Part shown: in pieces, positions 25,088 through 33,968 of the stretch
How positions within the stretch are numbered: the stretch's first letter is position 1
Layout: each line of letters begins with the position of its first letter
Assembly: GCF_014641715.1 (NCBI RefSeq)
Contig: NZ_BMIG01000005.1
Coordinates: forward strand, 1-64,000
From: Polaromonas eurypsychrophila
GTDB taxonomy: Bacteria > Pseudomonadota > Gammaproteobacteria > Burkholderiales > Burkholderiaceae_C
DNA length: 64,000 bases
Direction: 5' to 3'
Made by a program: the position numbers and the translations under genes
The notes under the pieces: generated by a model
What the model saw: the letters and a program-made list of their open reading frames with translations, nothing else
Told to the model about the DNA's origin: nothing
Databases searched by the model: none

Positions 25088-25744
25088 TCAGGCCATGCGC
25101 AGGTTGTTGCCTTCAACAATCACTTTGGAGCCGACCGGCACCGCGCTCGACACCTCGACATTGCGGGTGGAGCCGTCATTCATGCGCACGCGCACTTGGT
25201 AGACGGTGACCTTCTTCATGTTTTCCTCGATCTTATTGCCGGCAAAGGCGCCGCCAGCGGCTCCGATCACGGTCATGGCCGTCTTGCCGTTGCCGCCGCC
25301 AACCTGGTTGCCCAACAGGCCGCCGATCACGCCGCCAGCGACAGTACCCAGACCCACAGTGGTGTTGCCAACGGCAACACCATTGACCTGGCCCTGGCGC
25401 TGAACGGGTGTCACGGCTTCCACCGTGCCGCAGTCGGCACAAACCACAGATTTGGGTGCCGGGGCTTGAGCCACCACAACAGGCCGCTGCTGAACCGCAG
25501 GTTTCGCGGGAGCAGTTGTGTTGCTGGCCTGTTTGCTGGTCGTGCTCGACTGCGTCGTCGGCGCCACAGCCGCGGTTCCACCAGGCTGTGCGTCAGAGCG
25601 GTTGACCACCAGCGCGGCGGCGAGCGCCATCACCGTGACCCCCAAAACGGCTGCAATGGCGACCAGCGCCTTGCTGTGCTGCATGCGCTGCGGGAAACCG
25701 GGCTGACTGCCGGGCGTGGCGGGAACTTGATTGTTTGTATCCAT
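25088..25744 (-). CDS. glycine-zipper 2TM-domain protein
   Basis: 218 residues. A single N-terminal membrane helix (ALVAIAAVLGVTVMALAAALVV, shown in pieces: ALVAIAAVLG and VTVMALAAAL, residues ~25-48) is followed by a Ser/Thr/Ala/Pro linker. Then comes CADCGTVEAV, a glycine zipper (GLGTVAGGVIGGLLG and IGAAGGAFAGNKIEENM) and a C-terminal beta region. This is the Rickettsia 17-kDa/SlyB-like envelope-protein pattern, thought to affect membrane integrity. There is no lipobox. AAAGGAGTACCC supports the start at 25744. A strong terminator follows the gene. Confidence 0.85.
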   Translation of the reverse strand: MDTNNQVPATPGSQPGFPQRMQHSKALVAIAAVLGVTVMALAAALVVNRSDAQPGGTAAVAPTTQSSTTSKQASNTTAPAKPAVQQRPVVVAQAPAPKSVVCADCGTVEAVTPVQRQGQVNGVAVGNTTVGLGTVAGGVIGGLLGNQVGGGNGKTAMTVIGAAGGAFAGNKIEENMKKVTVYQVRVRMNDGSTRNVEVSSAVPVGSKVIVEGNNLRMA

Positions 25745-25901
25745 GATGGGTACTCCTTTGTGTGAAACTCTGTTGTACCAACAACGCGTAAACGCGGCTG
25801 TAGGACGACGTGACAAGTTGTAAGTCCTGTTGGAGCGACAGCGTTCAAAACGTGCGAAATTGCCCACTTTCATGTCGCTTCACCGGAAATTGACCGGCGC
25901 T

Positions 25902-27617
25902 TTACACACCTCCGTGGGGGTGGGTGGGGTCAATCCACAACACCTGCTCAGGTTGTTCGGCCGGCGCGATGTCCAGGTTGATGGCAACCGCCTCACCGTC
26001 GCTGCGACACAGCACACATTCGAGCAGTTCGGTCGGGCTGGCGTTGATTTCCTGGTGTGGCACATAAGGCGGCACGTAGATAAAGTCGCCCGGCCCGGCC
26101 TCAGCCGTGAACTCCAGCTTCTCGCCCCAGCGCATGCGGGCCCGGCCCCGCACAACGTAGATCACGCTTTCAAGATGGCCATGGTGGTGCGCGCCGGTCT
26201 TGGCGTTGGCATGGATGGTGACGGTGCCAGCCCAGAGCTTTTGCGCACCGACACGCGCGAAATTGATGGCGGCCTTGCGGTCCATGCCGGGGGTCGACGG
26301 CACGTTGCCGTCGAGCTGGCCGCCGGGGATCACGCGCACACCGTCGTGTTTCCAGTCGGTCGGCTCAGGTGCGTGGCTGTGTTCGTGGGAATGATTGTGT
26401 CCGGGGTCGTGGCTCATGAACACATCCTGGTCCAGCAAGGCAGCGTACACCAGGCTGCGGAACAGTGGCCGGTAGAAATCGCGCTGCATCGGTGCCTGGA
26501 TCATCAGCAGCGCATACAAATCCTGGGCCGGATCGACAAAAAATGTGGTTCCCGCAATGCCGCCCCAGTAGTACAGTCCGACCGAGCCAGGCACCGGTGA
26601 CACACCGGCCGCCGTGCGCACCGCAAACCCGAGCCCGAAACCATGACCAGGCGGCAGCAGGTCACCGGTGGACGGAAGACCGTCCAGATGGTCGGCCGTC
26701 ATGAAATCCACGGTGTGCGGGCCCAGCAGGCGCGCGCCCTGCAGCTCGCCACGGTTGCGCATGAACTGCAGAAAACGCGCGTAATCCATCGCGGTGGACA
26801 TCAGGCCGCCACCGCCGCTTTGCATGGCCACGGTGCGGCGCGGATCCAGCACACGCAGCGGCACGCCGCCGTCAGGGTCGTGCGCAAAAGGTTCGGCAAT
26901 GCGGTGCTGATCGGCTGCGTCCACCGCAAAGCCGGTCTCAAACATACCCAGCGGGGCAAAAATATGCTGTTGCAGATAGTCGCCGAGTGCCTGCCCGCTG
27001 ACGGCTTCAACCAGCCGGCCCAACACATCGGTGGCGCGGCTGTATTCCCAGACACTGCCGGGCTGGTGCATCAGCGGCAGCGCGGCCAGCGTGCGTGAGA
27101 ACTCTGCATTGCTGCGTTCGCGCGACCCCATATTGATTTCCGCATATTGCCGCTGCACCGCCGCCGAACCGAGGAACTCATACGTCAGGCCGGCGGTGTG
27201 GCGCAGCAAGTCCTGCACCGTGGCTGGCCGAACCACGTCCTCCAGCGTCACCTGACCGTCACGTTCCACGGCCACCTTCTGGTTGGCAAACTCCGGCAAG
27301 TAGTTGGCCACGGAATCGCTGAGCAGCAGCTTTCCCTGCTCCATCAGCATCATCACGGCGACCGAGACCACCGGTTTGGTCATCGAATAGATCCGGAAAA
27401 TCGCGTCGCGCGGCATCACCGTACCGGTTGCCGGATCAAGCTGGCCCAGGCTTTCGAACAGCGCGACCTTGCCGCGGCGAGCGACCAGCACCACCGCACC
27501 GGGCAGTCGTCCGCGGTCAATCTCCGACTGCAACACATCCAGCAAACGCTGCACGCGATCTGGGCACAGGCCGAGTTTGGACGGCGCGGCGAATTCGAGT
27601 GCGCTTGACGCTACCAT
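25902..27617 (-). CDS. serine hydrolase (beta-lactamase/esterase fold) fused to a C-terminal cupin
   Basis: 571 residues. Residues ~20-395 are a class C beta-lactamase-like hydrolase with the nucleophile motif SMTK (S78-K81) and the second-site tyrosine in VWEYSRATDVLGRL. From residue 401 a complete cupin follows: MSHDPGHNHSHEHSH, TGAHHHGHLESVIYVVRG and PGDFIYVPPYVPHQE. Cupins of this kind usually stand alone and start with that very methionine, which here has an AGGA sequence eight bases upstream (26417), so the cupin may also be made separately. The stop of the upstream gene and this ATG are one base apart (TGAGATG), fixing the start. Confidence 0.82.
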   Translation of the reverse strand: MVASSALEFAAPSKLGLCPDRVQRLLDVLQSEIDRGRLPGAVVLVARRGKVALFESLGQLDPATGTVMPRDAIFRIYSMTKPVVSVAVMMLMEQGKLLLSDSVANYLPEFANQKVAVERDGQVTLEDVVRPATVQDLLRHTAGLTYEFLGSAAVQRQYAEINMGSRERSNAEFSRTLAALPLMHQPGSVWEYSRATDVLGRLVEAVSGQALGDYLQQHIFAPLGMFETGFAVDAADQHRIAEPFAHDPDGGVPLRVLDPRRTVAMQSGGGGLMSTAMDYARFLQFMRNRGELQGARLLGPHTVDFMTADHLDGLPSTGDLLPPGHGFGLGFAVRTAAGVSPVPGSVGLYYWGGIAGTTFFVDPAQDLYALLMIQAPMQRDFYRPLFRSLVYAALLDQDVFMSHDPGHNHSHEHSHAPEPTDWKHDGVRVIPGGQLDGNVPSTPGMDRKAAINFARVGAQKLWAGTVTIHANAKTGAHHHGHLESVIYVVRGRARMRWGEKLEFTAEAGPGDFIYVPPYVPHQEINASPTELLECVLCRSDGEAVAINLDIAPAEQPEQVLWIDPTHPHGGV

Positions 27618-27618
27618 C

Positions 27619-28653
27619 TCAGGCGCCGTAGCGTTCACGCGCCAACGCCGCACCCCGGGCCAGGGCCTGCAGTTTCTTCAGCGCAATCTCACGGTTCATG
27701 GGCGCCAGGCCGCAGTTGGTACAGGGCAACAGGCGGTTCTTCGGCACATACTGCAGCGCTTTGCCGATGGTGTCGGCAATCTGCTCGGGCGTTTCAATCT
27801 CGTCGCTGGCCACGTCGATCACGCCGACCATCACGTCCTTGCCTTCCAGCAGCGCCATCAGGTGCGGCGGTACATGCGAGTGATAACACTCCAGGCTGAC
27901 CTGCTGGATGCTGCTTTTGGCCAGCGCCGGCAGCACCTGCTCGTACTGCCGCCATTCCTCGCCCAGGGTTTGCTTCCAGTCGTCGTTGGCCTTGATGCCG
28001 TAGCCGTAACAGATGTGCACGGCCGTGGTACAGGTCAGGCCCTGCGCGGCGCGCTCAAGCGCTTTCACGCCCCAGTCGGCGGCGTCTTTCATGTAGACAT
28101 TAAAAGCCGGCTCATCGAACTGGATGATGTCCACACCGTCCGCCTGCAACGCCAGCGCCTCCTGATTCAGCAACTCGGCAAAGGCCATGGCGAGCTTGAT
28201 GCGGTCGCCATAAAACTGGTCGGCCACGGTGTCCACAATCGTCATCGGGCCAGGCAAGGTGAATTTTATTTTTTTGCCAGTGTGCGCGCGCAGTAGCTGC
28301 GCTTCTGCGGCATGCACCCGGCCCTTGAGTTTGAGCCGGGCCACCACCTGCGGCACCATCGCGTCATAACGGTTGTCGCGTATGCCCATCTTGACCTTGT
28401 GCTCGAAGTCGATACCTTCGACCTGCTCAAGAAAGCCGTGCACAAAATGCTGGCGCGACTGCTCCCCGTCGCCGATCACGTCCAGGCCGGCGTCTTCCTG
28501 CGCCTTGATCCAAAGCAGGGTCGCGTCGGCCTTCGCCTGCGCGAGTTCGGCGCCTTCGGCTTTCCATTGTGGCCAGAGCTTCTGGGTTTCCGACAGCCAG
28601 GCAGGTTTGGGCAGGCTGCCGGCAATGGTGCTGCTGAAAAGCGTTCTTGTCAT
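27619..28653 (-). CDS. cobalamin-independent methionine synthase core (MetE C-terminal domain type)
   Basis: 344 residues, only the catalytic barrel of MetE without its N-terminal half. The zinc-site pattern is present: HICYGYG supplies His and Cys, and the second Cys is in LLPCTNCGLAPM. The start TLFSSTIAGSLPKPAWL and QFDEPAFNVY are family typical. Core-MetE proteins transfer methyl groups to homocysteine or other thiols; the methyl donor may not be methyl-folate. AGGAGACACC supports the start at 28653. It lies between the LLM oxidoreductase and the hydrolase-cupin gene in one likely operon. Confidence 0.88.
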   Translation of the reverse strand: MTRTLFSSTIAGSLPKPAWLSETQKLWPQWKAEGAELAQAKADATLLWIKAQEDAGLDVIGDGEQSRQHFVHGFLEQVEGIDFEHKVKMGIRDNRYDAMVPQVVARLKLKGRVHAAEAQLLRAHTGKKIKFTLPGPMTIVDTVADQFYGDRIKLAMAFAELLNQEALALQADGVDIIQFDEPAFNVYMKDAADWGVKALERAAQGLTCTTAVHICYGYGIKANDDWKQTLGEEWRQYEQVLPALAKSSIQQVSLECYHSHVPPHLMALLEGKDVMVGVIDVASDEIETPEQIADTIGKALQYVPKNRLLPCTNCGLAPMNREIALKKLQALARGAALARERYGA

Positions 28654-28691
28654 GGTGTCTCCTGATGTGGGTTGAAAGTATTTTTGGGTCG

Positions 28692-29714
28692 TCAGGCTGC
28701 ACGGGTCGGGACCGCACAAAAGTGTGTCGCCAACAATTCATAAGAACGCCTGCGCACGGCCGGATCGTGGGCCCAGGTGATCACCACCAGTTCCTCAACC
28801 TCCAGCGCATCCGACAATGCACGCAATTTTTCGGCAACCTGCGGCCCGCTGCCCACCAGCGCCGTGCGCCTGAGTTGATCGGCCTGCATCTGTTCGGCGG
28901 GGCTGTAGGGCCGCTGCGCCAGTTCGGCCGGCGATTGCAGCGGGCCCAAAGCGCCACGGTTGCGGTCTATTTTCCAGCGCTCACGGCCTGAAAAATGCTG
29001 CCAAGCCTCTTCTTCGGTGTCGGCCGCCAGCGCCCAAACACACAGCGCAGGCTGCGGCTCGGGGTGTTGGGGGCTGGGCCGATACATGTCGCGGTACACG
29101 GCGATGGCTTCTTCGGCGCCCTGCCCGTCGGTGATGAAATAAGCAAACGCGTAAGGCAGCCCGTAATGCGCCGCCAGTTGCGCGCCGTAGTTGGAACTGC
29201 CCAGCATCCACATCGTGGGCGCGGTCGGACCACCCGGCTCGGCAGTGACGCCGCGACCGGGATGCCCTTCAGGCAGTTCGTTTCCCCCGACCCAGGCTTG
29301 CAACTCGCGCACCTGCAGCGGAAAGTGATCGGCCGCGCTGTGCGCCTGTGGATTGAGCAACTGGGCGGTGCGGCCGTCAGAACCCGGCGCGCGGCCAACG
29401 CCGAGGTCGATGCGGCCCGGCGCCAGCGCTTCAAGCACGCGGAACTGCTCGGCCACCTTGAGCGCCGAATAATGCGGCAGCATCACGCCGGCGCTGCCGA
29501 TGCGTATGCGCTGCGTGGTCGCGGCAATCGCGGCCATCAACACCTCGGGCGCGCTGCCGACAATGGTGGGGTGGCTGTGATGCTCGCTGACCCAGAAGCG
29601 TTCATAACCCAGTGCCTCGCAATGTTGGGCCAGGGCCAGCGTTTCACGGATGGAGGCATCGGCGCTGCGGCCGGTGACGGCCACCGATTGGTCAAGAACA
29701 GACAGTCGGATCAT
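28692..29714 (-). CDS. LLM-class flavin-dependent oxidoreductase
   Basis: 340 residues. A luciferase-like monooxygenase (PF00296), a TIM barrel that uses reduced FMN. It starts IRLSVLDQSVAVTGRSA, then RFWVSEHHSHPTIVGSAPEV, RIRIGSAGVMLPHYSALKVA and GRIDLGVGRAPGSDGRT, a well-kept pattern. The substrate is unknown. It is first in a run with the core-MetE gene (38-bp gap) and the hydrolase-cupin gene, which hints at a joint role in sulfur or methyl-compound metabolism; that is inference only. Confidence 0.87.
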   Translation of the reverse strand: MIRLSVLDQSVAVTGRSADASIRETLALAQHCEALGYERFWVSEHHSHPTIVGSAPEVLMAAIAATTQRIRIGSAGVMLPHYSALKVAEQFRVLEALAPGRIDLGVGRAPGSDGRTAQLLNPQAHSAADHFPLQVRELQAWVGGNELPEGHPGRGVTAEPGGPTAPTMWMLGSSNYGAQLAAHYGLPYAFAYFITDGQGAEEAIAVYRDMYRPSPQHPEPQPALCVWALAADTEEEAWQHFSGRERWKIDRNRGALGPLQSPAELAQRPYSPAEQMQADQLRRTALVGSGPQVAEKLRALSDALEVEELVVITWAHDPAVRRRSYELLATHFCAVPTRAA

Positions 29715-29788
29715 GGCACCGACTATAGCCAGAGTACCCTGCCCCTGCTGGTCTGTTCCAATACAGGCTTAGCAACAAGCCCCCGGGG

Positions 29789-29917
29789 CTTTCAGAAATT
29801 CGTTTGTCGGGATGCAGGGCAAGGCGCACGGCGCAGGAGTCGGAATGCACTTGGGTGCATGAGGATTCCGAGCATCGCGCAAAGCCGCCATGCGCCCGAG
29901 AAACGGATTTATGGAAG
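29789..29917. repeat. 129-bp imperfect palindrome
   Basis: The left arm holds AAATTCGTTTGTCGGG and GAGTCGGAATGCAC. The right arm mirrors it with TGCATGAGGATTCCGAGC and CCCGAGAAACGGATTT. Together they would fold into one long hairpin. It fills the gap between the divergent LLM oxidoreductase and yaeQ genes, ending 13 bp before the yaeQ start, so it may influence yaeQ translation. Confidence 0.7.
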
Positions 29918-29930
29918 ACCCGCAAAAACC

Positions 29931-30488
29931 ATGGCACTCAAAGCCACCATTTACAAAGCCCAACTGGCCCTTGCCGACATGGACCGCGGCATTTATGGCG
30001 ATCACAATGTGACGATTGCGCGGCATCCGTCCGAGGCCGACGAACGCATGATGATCCGGCTGCTGGCCTATGCGCTGAACGTGCCGGCCGACGACAAGAA
30101 AGGCCATCTTGAGTTTGCCAAGGACTTGTGGGATGTCGATGAGGCCGCGCTCTGGCACAAGGACTACACCGACCAGATCCTGCACTGGATCGACGTGGGA
30201 CAGCCCGACGACAAGCGCCTGATGCGCGCCGCCGGCCGAGCCGAACGGGTCAGCGTCTACAGCTTTGCCAGCAGCACGCCGGTCTGGTGGAAAGCCATCG
30301 AAAGCAAACTCACGCGCGCGGCCAACCTGGTGGTCTGGCAGATCGATGCCGCACAAAGCCAGGCCCTGGCCAAACTGGCCGAACGCAGCATGCAACTGCA
30401 GGTGTCGGTGCAAGATGGCACGGTGTGGATGAGCACAGCGGCAGACTCGGTAGAAATCACGCCGCGTCGGTTAACGGCTGGCGACTAG
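29931..30488 (+). CDS. yaeQ: YaeQ family protein
   Basis: 185 residues. Matches YaeQ (PF07152), a small family with a nuclease-like (PD-(D/E)XK) fold and unproven function. Typical are ALKATIYKAQLALADMDRG, HPSEADERMMIRLLAYAL, then DLWDVDEAALWHKDYT and WIDVGQPDDKRL. The ATG at 29931 is the first one compatible with the family N-terminus. The stop codon overlaps that of the convergent ion-channel gene by 4 bp. Confidence 0.92.
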   Translation: MALKATIYKAQLALADMDRGIYGDHNVTIARHPSEADERMMIRLLAYALNVPADDKKGHLEFAKDLWDVDEAALWHKDYTDQILHWIDVGQPDDKRLMRAAGRAERVSVYSFASSTPVWWKAIESKLTRAANLVVWQIDAAQSQALAKLAERSMQLQVSVQDGTVWMSTAADSVEITPRRLTAGD

Positions 30489-31402
30489 AGCGTTTTTCCG
30501 GGCGGCCCAGCCTCGGGGTTGCCAGACTGCTGCTGATAAGGCGGCAAACCCACACCACATTTGAAGCAGAAGTTTGCTTCGGCCGCATGGCCCTCCGTCA
30601 GGCACTCGTGGCAGGTGCGTGTAGTCAGCGCCTCCGACAACTGGAAGCGCCGCTGCGCCGCCATCTCGGCCGTGACGATGCCCGTGGGTACCGCCAGAAT
30701 GCCCCAACCCATCAGCATCATGAAGGATGCGATCAGCCGCCCGAGGTCGGTCTTGGGCACGATGTCACCGAAGCCCACGGTGGTCACCGTGCTGATGGCC
30801 CAGTAAATCGAGATCGGGATGCTGGTGAAGCCGTTGGTCTGGCCCTCTACCACATACATCACCGTGCCCATGATGAGCACCACCATCAACACCGCCGACA
30901 GAAACACCAGGATCTTGCGACCGCTGGCCGCCATCGCGCGCCCGAGGAACTGGTATTCCGTGACATAGGCCGCCAGCTTGAAAACCCGGAACACACGCAG
31001 CAGCCGCAGCACGCGCACATCGATCAACGCATGCAGCTCCGGGAAAAACAGCGCCAGGTAGGTCGGCAGCACCGCCACCAGGTCGATGATGCCGAAAAAG
31101 CTGGTCGCGTACTGCAGCGGCCGGCGCACGCAGAGCAGGCGCGCGATGTACTCGGCCGTGAATAGCAGCGTGAATATCCACTCCAGCGACATGAATATGC
31201 GGCCGTAACGCTGGTGAATCGCCTGCACGCTGTCGGCCATCACCACGGCAATGCTCAGCAGGATGACCGCAATCAGCGCCTGGTCGAACCAGCGGCCAGC
31301 ACGCGTGTCGGCTTCAAAAATAACCGTGTACCAGCGCAGCCGCCAGCCGGCCAGCGGCTTGTCGTCGGACGAGGGGAAAGTGGCGGGTTGGGGTGGGGGC
31401 AT
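30485..31402 (-). CDS. voltage-gated potassium channel-like ion transporter with C-terminal zinc ribbon
   Basis: 305 residues. Six transmembrane segments of the Kv type. The S4-like voltage sensor has spaced arginines (DVRVLRLLRVFRVFKLAAY, ~residues 127-145), and the selectivity filter TTVGFGD is near residue 208. After S6 (LIASFMMLMGWGILAVP) a short linker leads to a CHEC...CFKCG zinc ribbon (~residues 263-286), which is not part of a standard Kv channel and may sense metal or redox state. It should form a tetramer in the inner membrane. It converges on yaeQ with overlapping stops. Confidence 0.87.
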   Translation of the reverse strand: MPPPQPATFPSSDDKPLAGWRLRWYTVIFEADTRAGRWFDQALIAVILLSIAVVMADSVQAIHQRYGRIFMSLEWIFTLLFTAEYIARLLCVRRPLQYATSFFGIIDLVAVLPTYLALFFPELHALIDVRVLRLLRVFRVFKLAAYVTEYQFLGRAMAASGRKILVFLSAVLMVVLIMGTVMYVVEGQTNGFTSIPISIYWAISTVTTVGFGDIVPKTDLGRLIASFMMLMGWGILAVPTGIVTAEMAAQRRFQLSEALTTRTCHECLTEGHAAEANFCFKCGVGLPPYQQQSGNPEAGPPGKTL

Positions 31403-31512
31403 GCTTGCGCGTGATGCCTTGTTTTGCAGGACCTAAACCTTAACCGAGTTCGGTGGGATGGCAAGTCGGCCAGTAGCCTGTGTTGATGTGGGCGCCGTCT
31501 TGCCGGCAATTC

Positions 31513-31567
31513 GCTATTTATTTGATAGCTGGTTGCGCTTGCTGGGCATGGGCTAGATGGCGATTTT
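31513..31567 (+). repeat. 54-bp dispersed repeat, copy E
   Basis: Starts GCTATTTATTTGATAGCTGG, continues TTGCGCTTGCTGGGCATGGG and ends CTAGATGGCGATTTT. One of the best-kept copies. Confidence 0.75.
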
Positions 31568-31857
31568 GTTCATGAATCGACCTGGAATTCGTCACCTTCA
31601 CTTGCATCACGCTGCTGTCGCGGCTCGCGCAGGGACAGTAGTAGGTAACTCCCCACTCCCACCCCTAACCCCTCCCTCGCCCCGCTGGGCGATGGAGGGG
31701 AACCTCATTTGGCCGCGTGCGCTGCGCTCGCGTGCACACATGACGGTCTGTTGGGATTCCCGTGCATGAAGCGCTGCGCGCTTCATGCACTCCGGATGGG
31801 AGTTCGGTATCTGAATTTGGATGTTGGTCTTCTCCCCCCCCCCTCCCGTCGGGCTGG
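31568..31857. other. gene-free stretch with low-complexity sequence and a perfect hairpin
   Basis: No credible gene. It contains a C-rich block (CCCCACTCCCACCCCTAACC at ~31650) and a perfect hairpin at 31762-31790: GTGCATGAAGCGC and GCGCTTCATGCAC with a TGC loop. It leads directly into the large repeat at 31858. Confidence 0.5.
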
Positions 31858-32126
31858 GCCGAGGAGCGCAGGTCAAAGCGGATCAGGGATCGCGATTGTC
31901 TGAGCCGAAGGCGAGTTCGAGCGAGACCCCGCTTTGACCGAGCACCGCAGGTTGCCCGTAGCGAAGCGGAGGGACCCAGACCATCGGGTCGCCTTTTCTT
32001 TGCTTACTTTCTTTTGGCGACGCAAAAGAAAGTGAGTTGCCGCCGGGCAACCCCCGGCCAACCGGCGCAGGCAGACCTCAAGGCACGAGGAAGCAAAAGA
32101 TGGATCCCGGATCCATTCCGGGATGA
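31858..32126 (+). repeat. third copy of the ~265-bp repeat arm
   Basis: Same order of blocks as the right arm at 11248-11516: GCCGAGGAGCGCAGGTC, GCGATTGTCTGAGC, GAGTTCGAGC, GAGCACCGCAGGTTGCCCG, the GGCGACGCAAAAGAAAG hairpin block, GAGTTGCCGCCGGGCAACCC and the terminal GGATCCATTCCGGGATGA. Here the arm stands alone, without an inverted partner. It ends 29 bp from the stop codon of the acyl-CoA ligase gene. Confidence 0.8.
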
Positions 32127-32154
32127 CAACCCGGAAGGTGTCGGAAGCCAGGCC

Positions 32155-33849
32155 TTATGCCTTCTCCGCCTCCTGCAAGGTCCGCCACATCACCTTCCCC
32201 GACCCGCTCTTGGGCAAGGCATCGACAAACTGCACGACGCGCGGGTATTTGTAGGCCGCCATGTTGTTACGGCACCAGCCGATGATGTCTTCCTCGGAGG
32301 TGGCGCCCTTGGCGGCAGGGCGCAGCACCACCACTGCCTTGACGGTTTCTCCGCGGTAGGCATCGCGGGTGGAAATGATGCAGGCTTCCTGAATGGCCGG
32401 GTGTTTGAACATCAAGGCTTCCACTTCGGCCGGCCAGACCTTGAAGCCTGACGCATTGATCATGCGTTTGAGCCGGTCGGTGATGAAGAAATAGCCGTCC
32501 TCATCGACGCGCCCAAGGTCGCCGGAACGGAAAAAGCGTTTGCCGTCGAAGTCGATAAAGGCCGAGGCCGTAGCCTCAGGCCGTTTCCAGTATCCTGAAA
32601 AATTCTGTGGGCCGCACATGATGATCTCGCCCTGCTCGCCCTGCGGCATTTCCTGCAGCGTCAAGGGGTCGATAACGCGCGCGTCCACACCCACAAAAGG
32701 CACACCCAGGCACTGCTGCTTAGTCGCGTCCGGCGGGTTGCTGTGTGAAGGCGCGGCGGTTTCGGTCAAGCCGTACCCCTCGGCAAAACGCAGGCCGTAC
32801 TGTTCCCACAAGCGCTGGGCCACGGCCTGCGGCATCGCCGCGCCGCCGCCGCCGATGTAAACCAGGCCACTCAAATCGAAACTTGCGAAGTTCGGGCTGG
32901 CCAGCAGGTCAATCACCATCGTCGGGATGTTGGTCCAATGCGTGACGCGCCACCTGGAGATCAACCGCCCAGCAAGCTCGCGGTCCCAGCGCGGCATCAC
33001 GACCAGCGTTGCGCCACCGTAAATCGCCGCGTGCATGACCGACACCATGCCGGTGATATGAAACATCGGTACCACCGACAGCACCACGTTTTCAAACGTG
33101 CTGTTGCCCCACAGGCCGCTGGCCACCGCGTTGTGCATGATGCTCGCGTGCGTGTGCATGCAGCCCTTGGGCAGGCCGGTGGTGCCGCTGGTGTAAGGCA
33201 GCACCGCCAGGTCTTGCGGCGTGGCGGTGTGGGCCGGCAGCTTCGCGACATCACCGCGCAGGGCATCGCCCCAGTCCAGTACAGCCCCGCCATCCAGCGC
33301 CGGCAGCACATGCCGCGTGCCCAGCCAGTCCTGCCAGGCGGGCGGGAGTGTTTCAGCACCCTCGGCCTGCAGGTCAAAGGCGTCGCTGTAATGCGAAACA
33401 ATCATGTGCTGCAGGCGTTCGGCGGGGGCCAATTGCGCATCGGCGCGGGCCAGCTCGGGGGCCAGGTCGGCAGCGATGATGGCGACCTTGGCATCCGGGT
33501 CGATGATGTAGTGCTTGAGCTCCTCGGCGCGGTTCATCGGGTTGACCGGCACCACCACGGCATCGACGCGCAGGATGGCAAAGTGGGCAATCACCCACTG
33601 CGGGCAGTTCTGCATGTCCAGCACCACACGGTCGCCTTTTTTGACGCCCAGGGCATGCAGCGTCGCGGCCAGACGCTCGGCCTTGTCCAGCACTTCGGCA
33701 TATGTGAACACGCGGCCGAAGAACACCAGCGCCGCCTTGTCCGGAAAACGCAGGGCGCTGACCACCAGGTTGTGCCACAGCGAGGTGGTCGGCGGTGTGA
33801 TGTGATGCGGCAGGCGTTTCGGCCAGAACTTGAAATGGGCACGATCCAT
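32155..33849 (-). CDS. fatty-acid-CoA ligase (AMP-forming)
   Basis: 564 residues. Activates a carboxylic acid, probably medium- or long-chain fatty acid, to its CoA thioester through an acyl-AMP. The P-loop-like motif YTSGTTGLPKG, the A5 motif GYGLTETAAPSH and SGDLGRVDEDGYFFITDR are all present, and the catalytic lysine region is in SGSGKVMWRTL near the C-terminus. AAGGAG before the ATG at 33849 decides the start. It is divergent from a Bug receptor gene, with about 120 bp between them. Chain-length preference cannot be read from sequence. Confidence 0.9.
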   Translation of the reverse strand: MDRAHFKFWPKRLPHHITPPTTSLWHNLVVSALRFPDKAALVFFGRVFTYAEVLDKAERLAATLHALGVKKGDRVVLDMQNCPQWVIAHFAILRVDAVVVPVNPMNRAEELKHYIIDPDAKVAIIAADLAPELARADAQLAPAERLQHMIVSHYSDAFDLQAEGAETLPPAWQDWLGTRHVLPALDGGAVLDWGDALRGDVAKLPAHTATPQDLAVLPYTSGTTGLPKGCMHTHASIMHNAVASGLWGNSTFENVVLSVVPMFHITGMVSVMHAAIYGGATLVVMPRWDRELAGRLISRWRVTHWTNIPTMVIDLLASPNFASFDLSGLVYIGGGGAAMPQAVAQRLWEQYGLRFAEGYGLTETAAPSHSNPPDATKQQCLGVPFVGVDARVIDPLTLQEMPQGEQGEIIMCGPQNFSGYWKRPEATASAFIDFDGKRFFRSGDLGRVDEDGYFFITDRLKRMINASGFKVWPAEVEALMFKHPAIQEACIISTRDAYRGETVKAVVVLRPAAKGATSEEDIIGWCRNNMAAYKYPRVVQFVDALPKSGSGKVMWRTLQEAEKA

Positions 33850-33968
33850 GGTGTCTCCTTGGTGCAAGCGTAACGTGCCCGGGCCAGCAGGGCATCGGGG
33901 AAGACGCTAGCCGCGTCGCGTGCGCGACGTTGTTTATCATGGGCCACTATTTCAAAAAGGAGACAAAC

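Noticed and set aside
28995..29930. A long plus-strand frame that would extend YaeQ by more than 300 residues
   Set aside because: It runs antisense through the LLM oxidoreductase and across the palindrome. YaeQ proteins are about 180 residues and start at the ATG used.
31557..32154. Short plus-strand frames after the channel gene
   Set aside because: They lie in C-rich, hairpin and repeat sequence with no family pattern.
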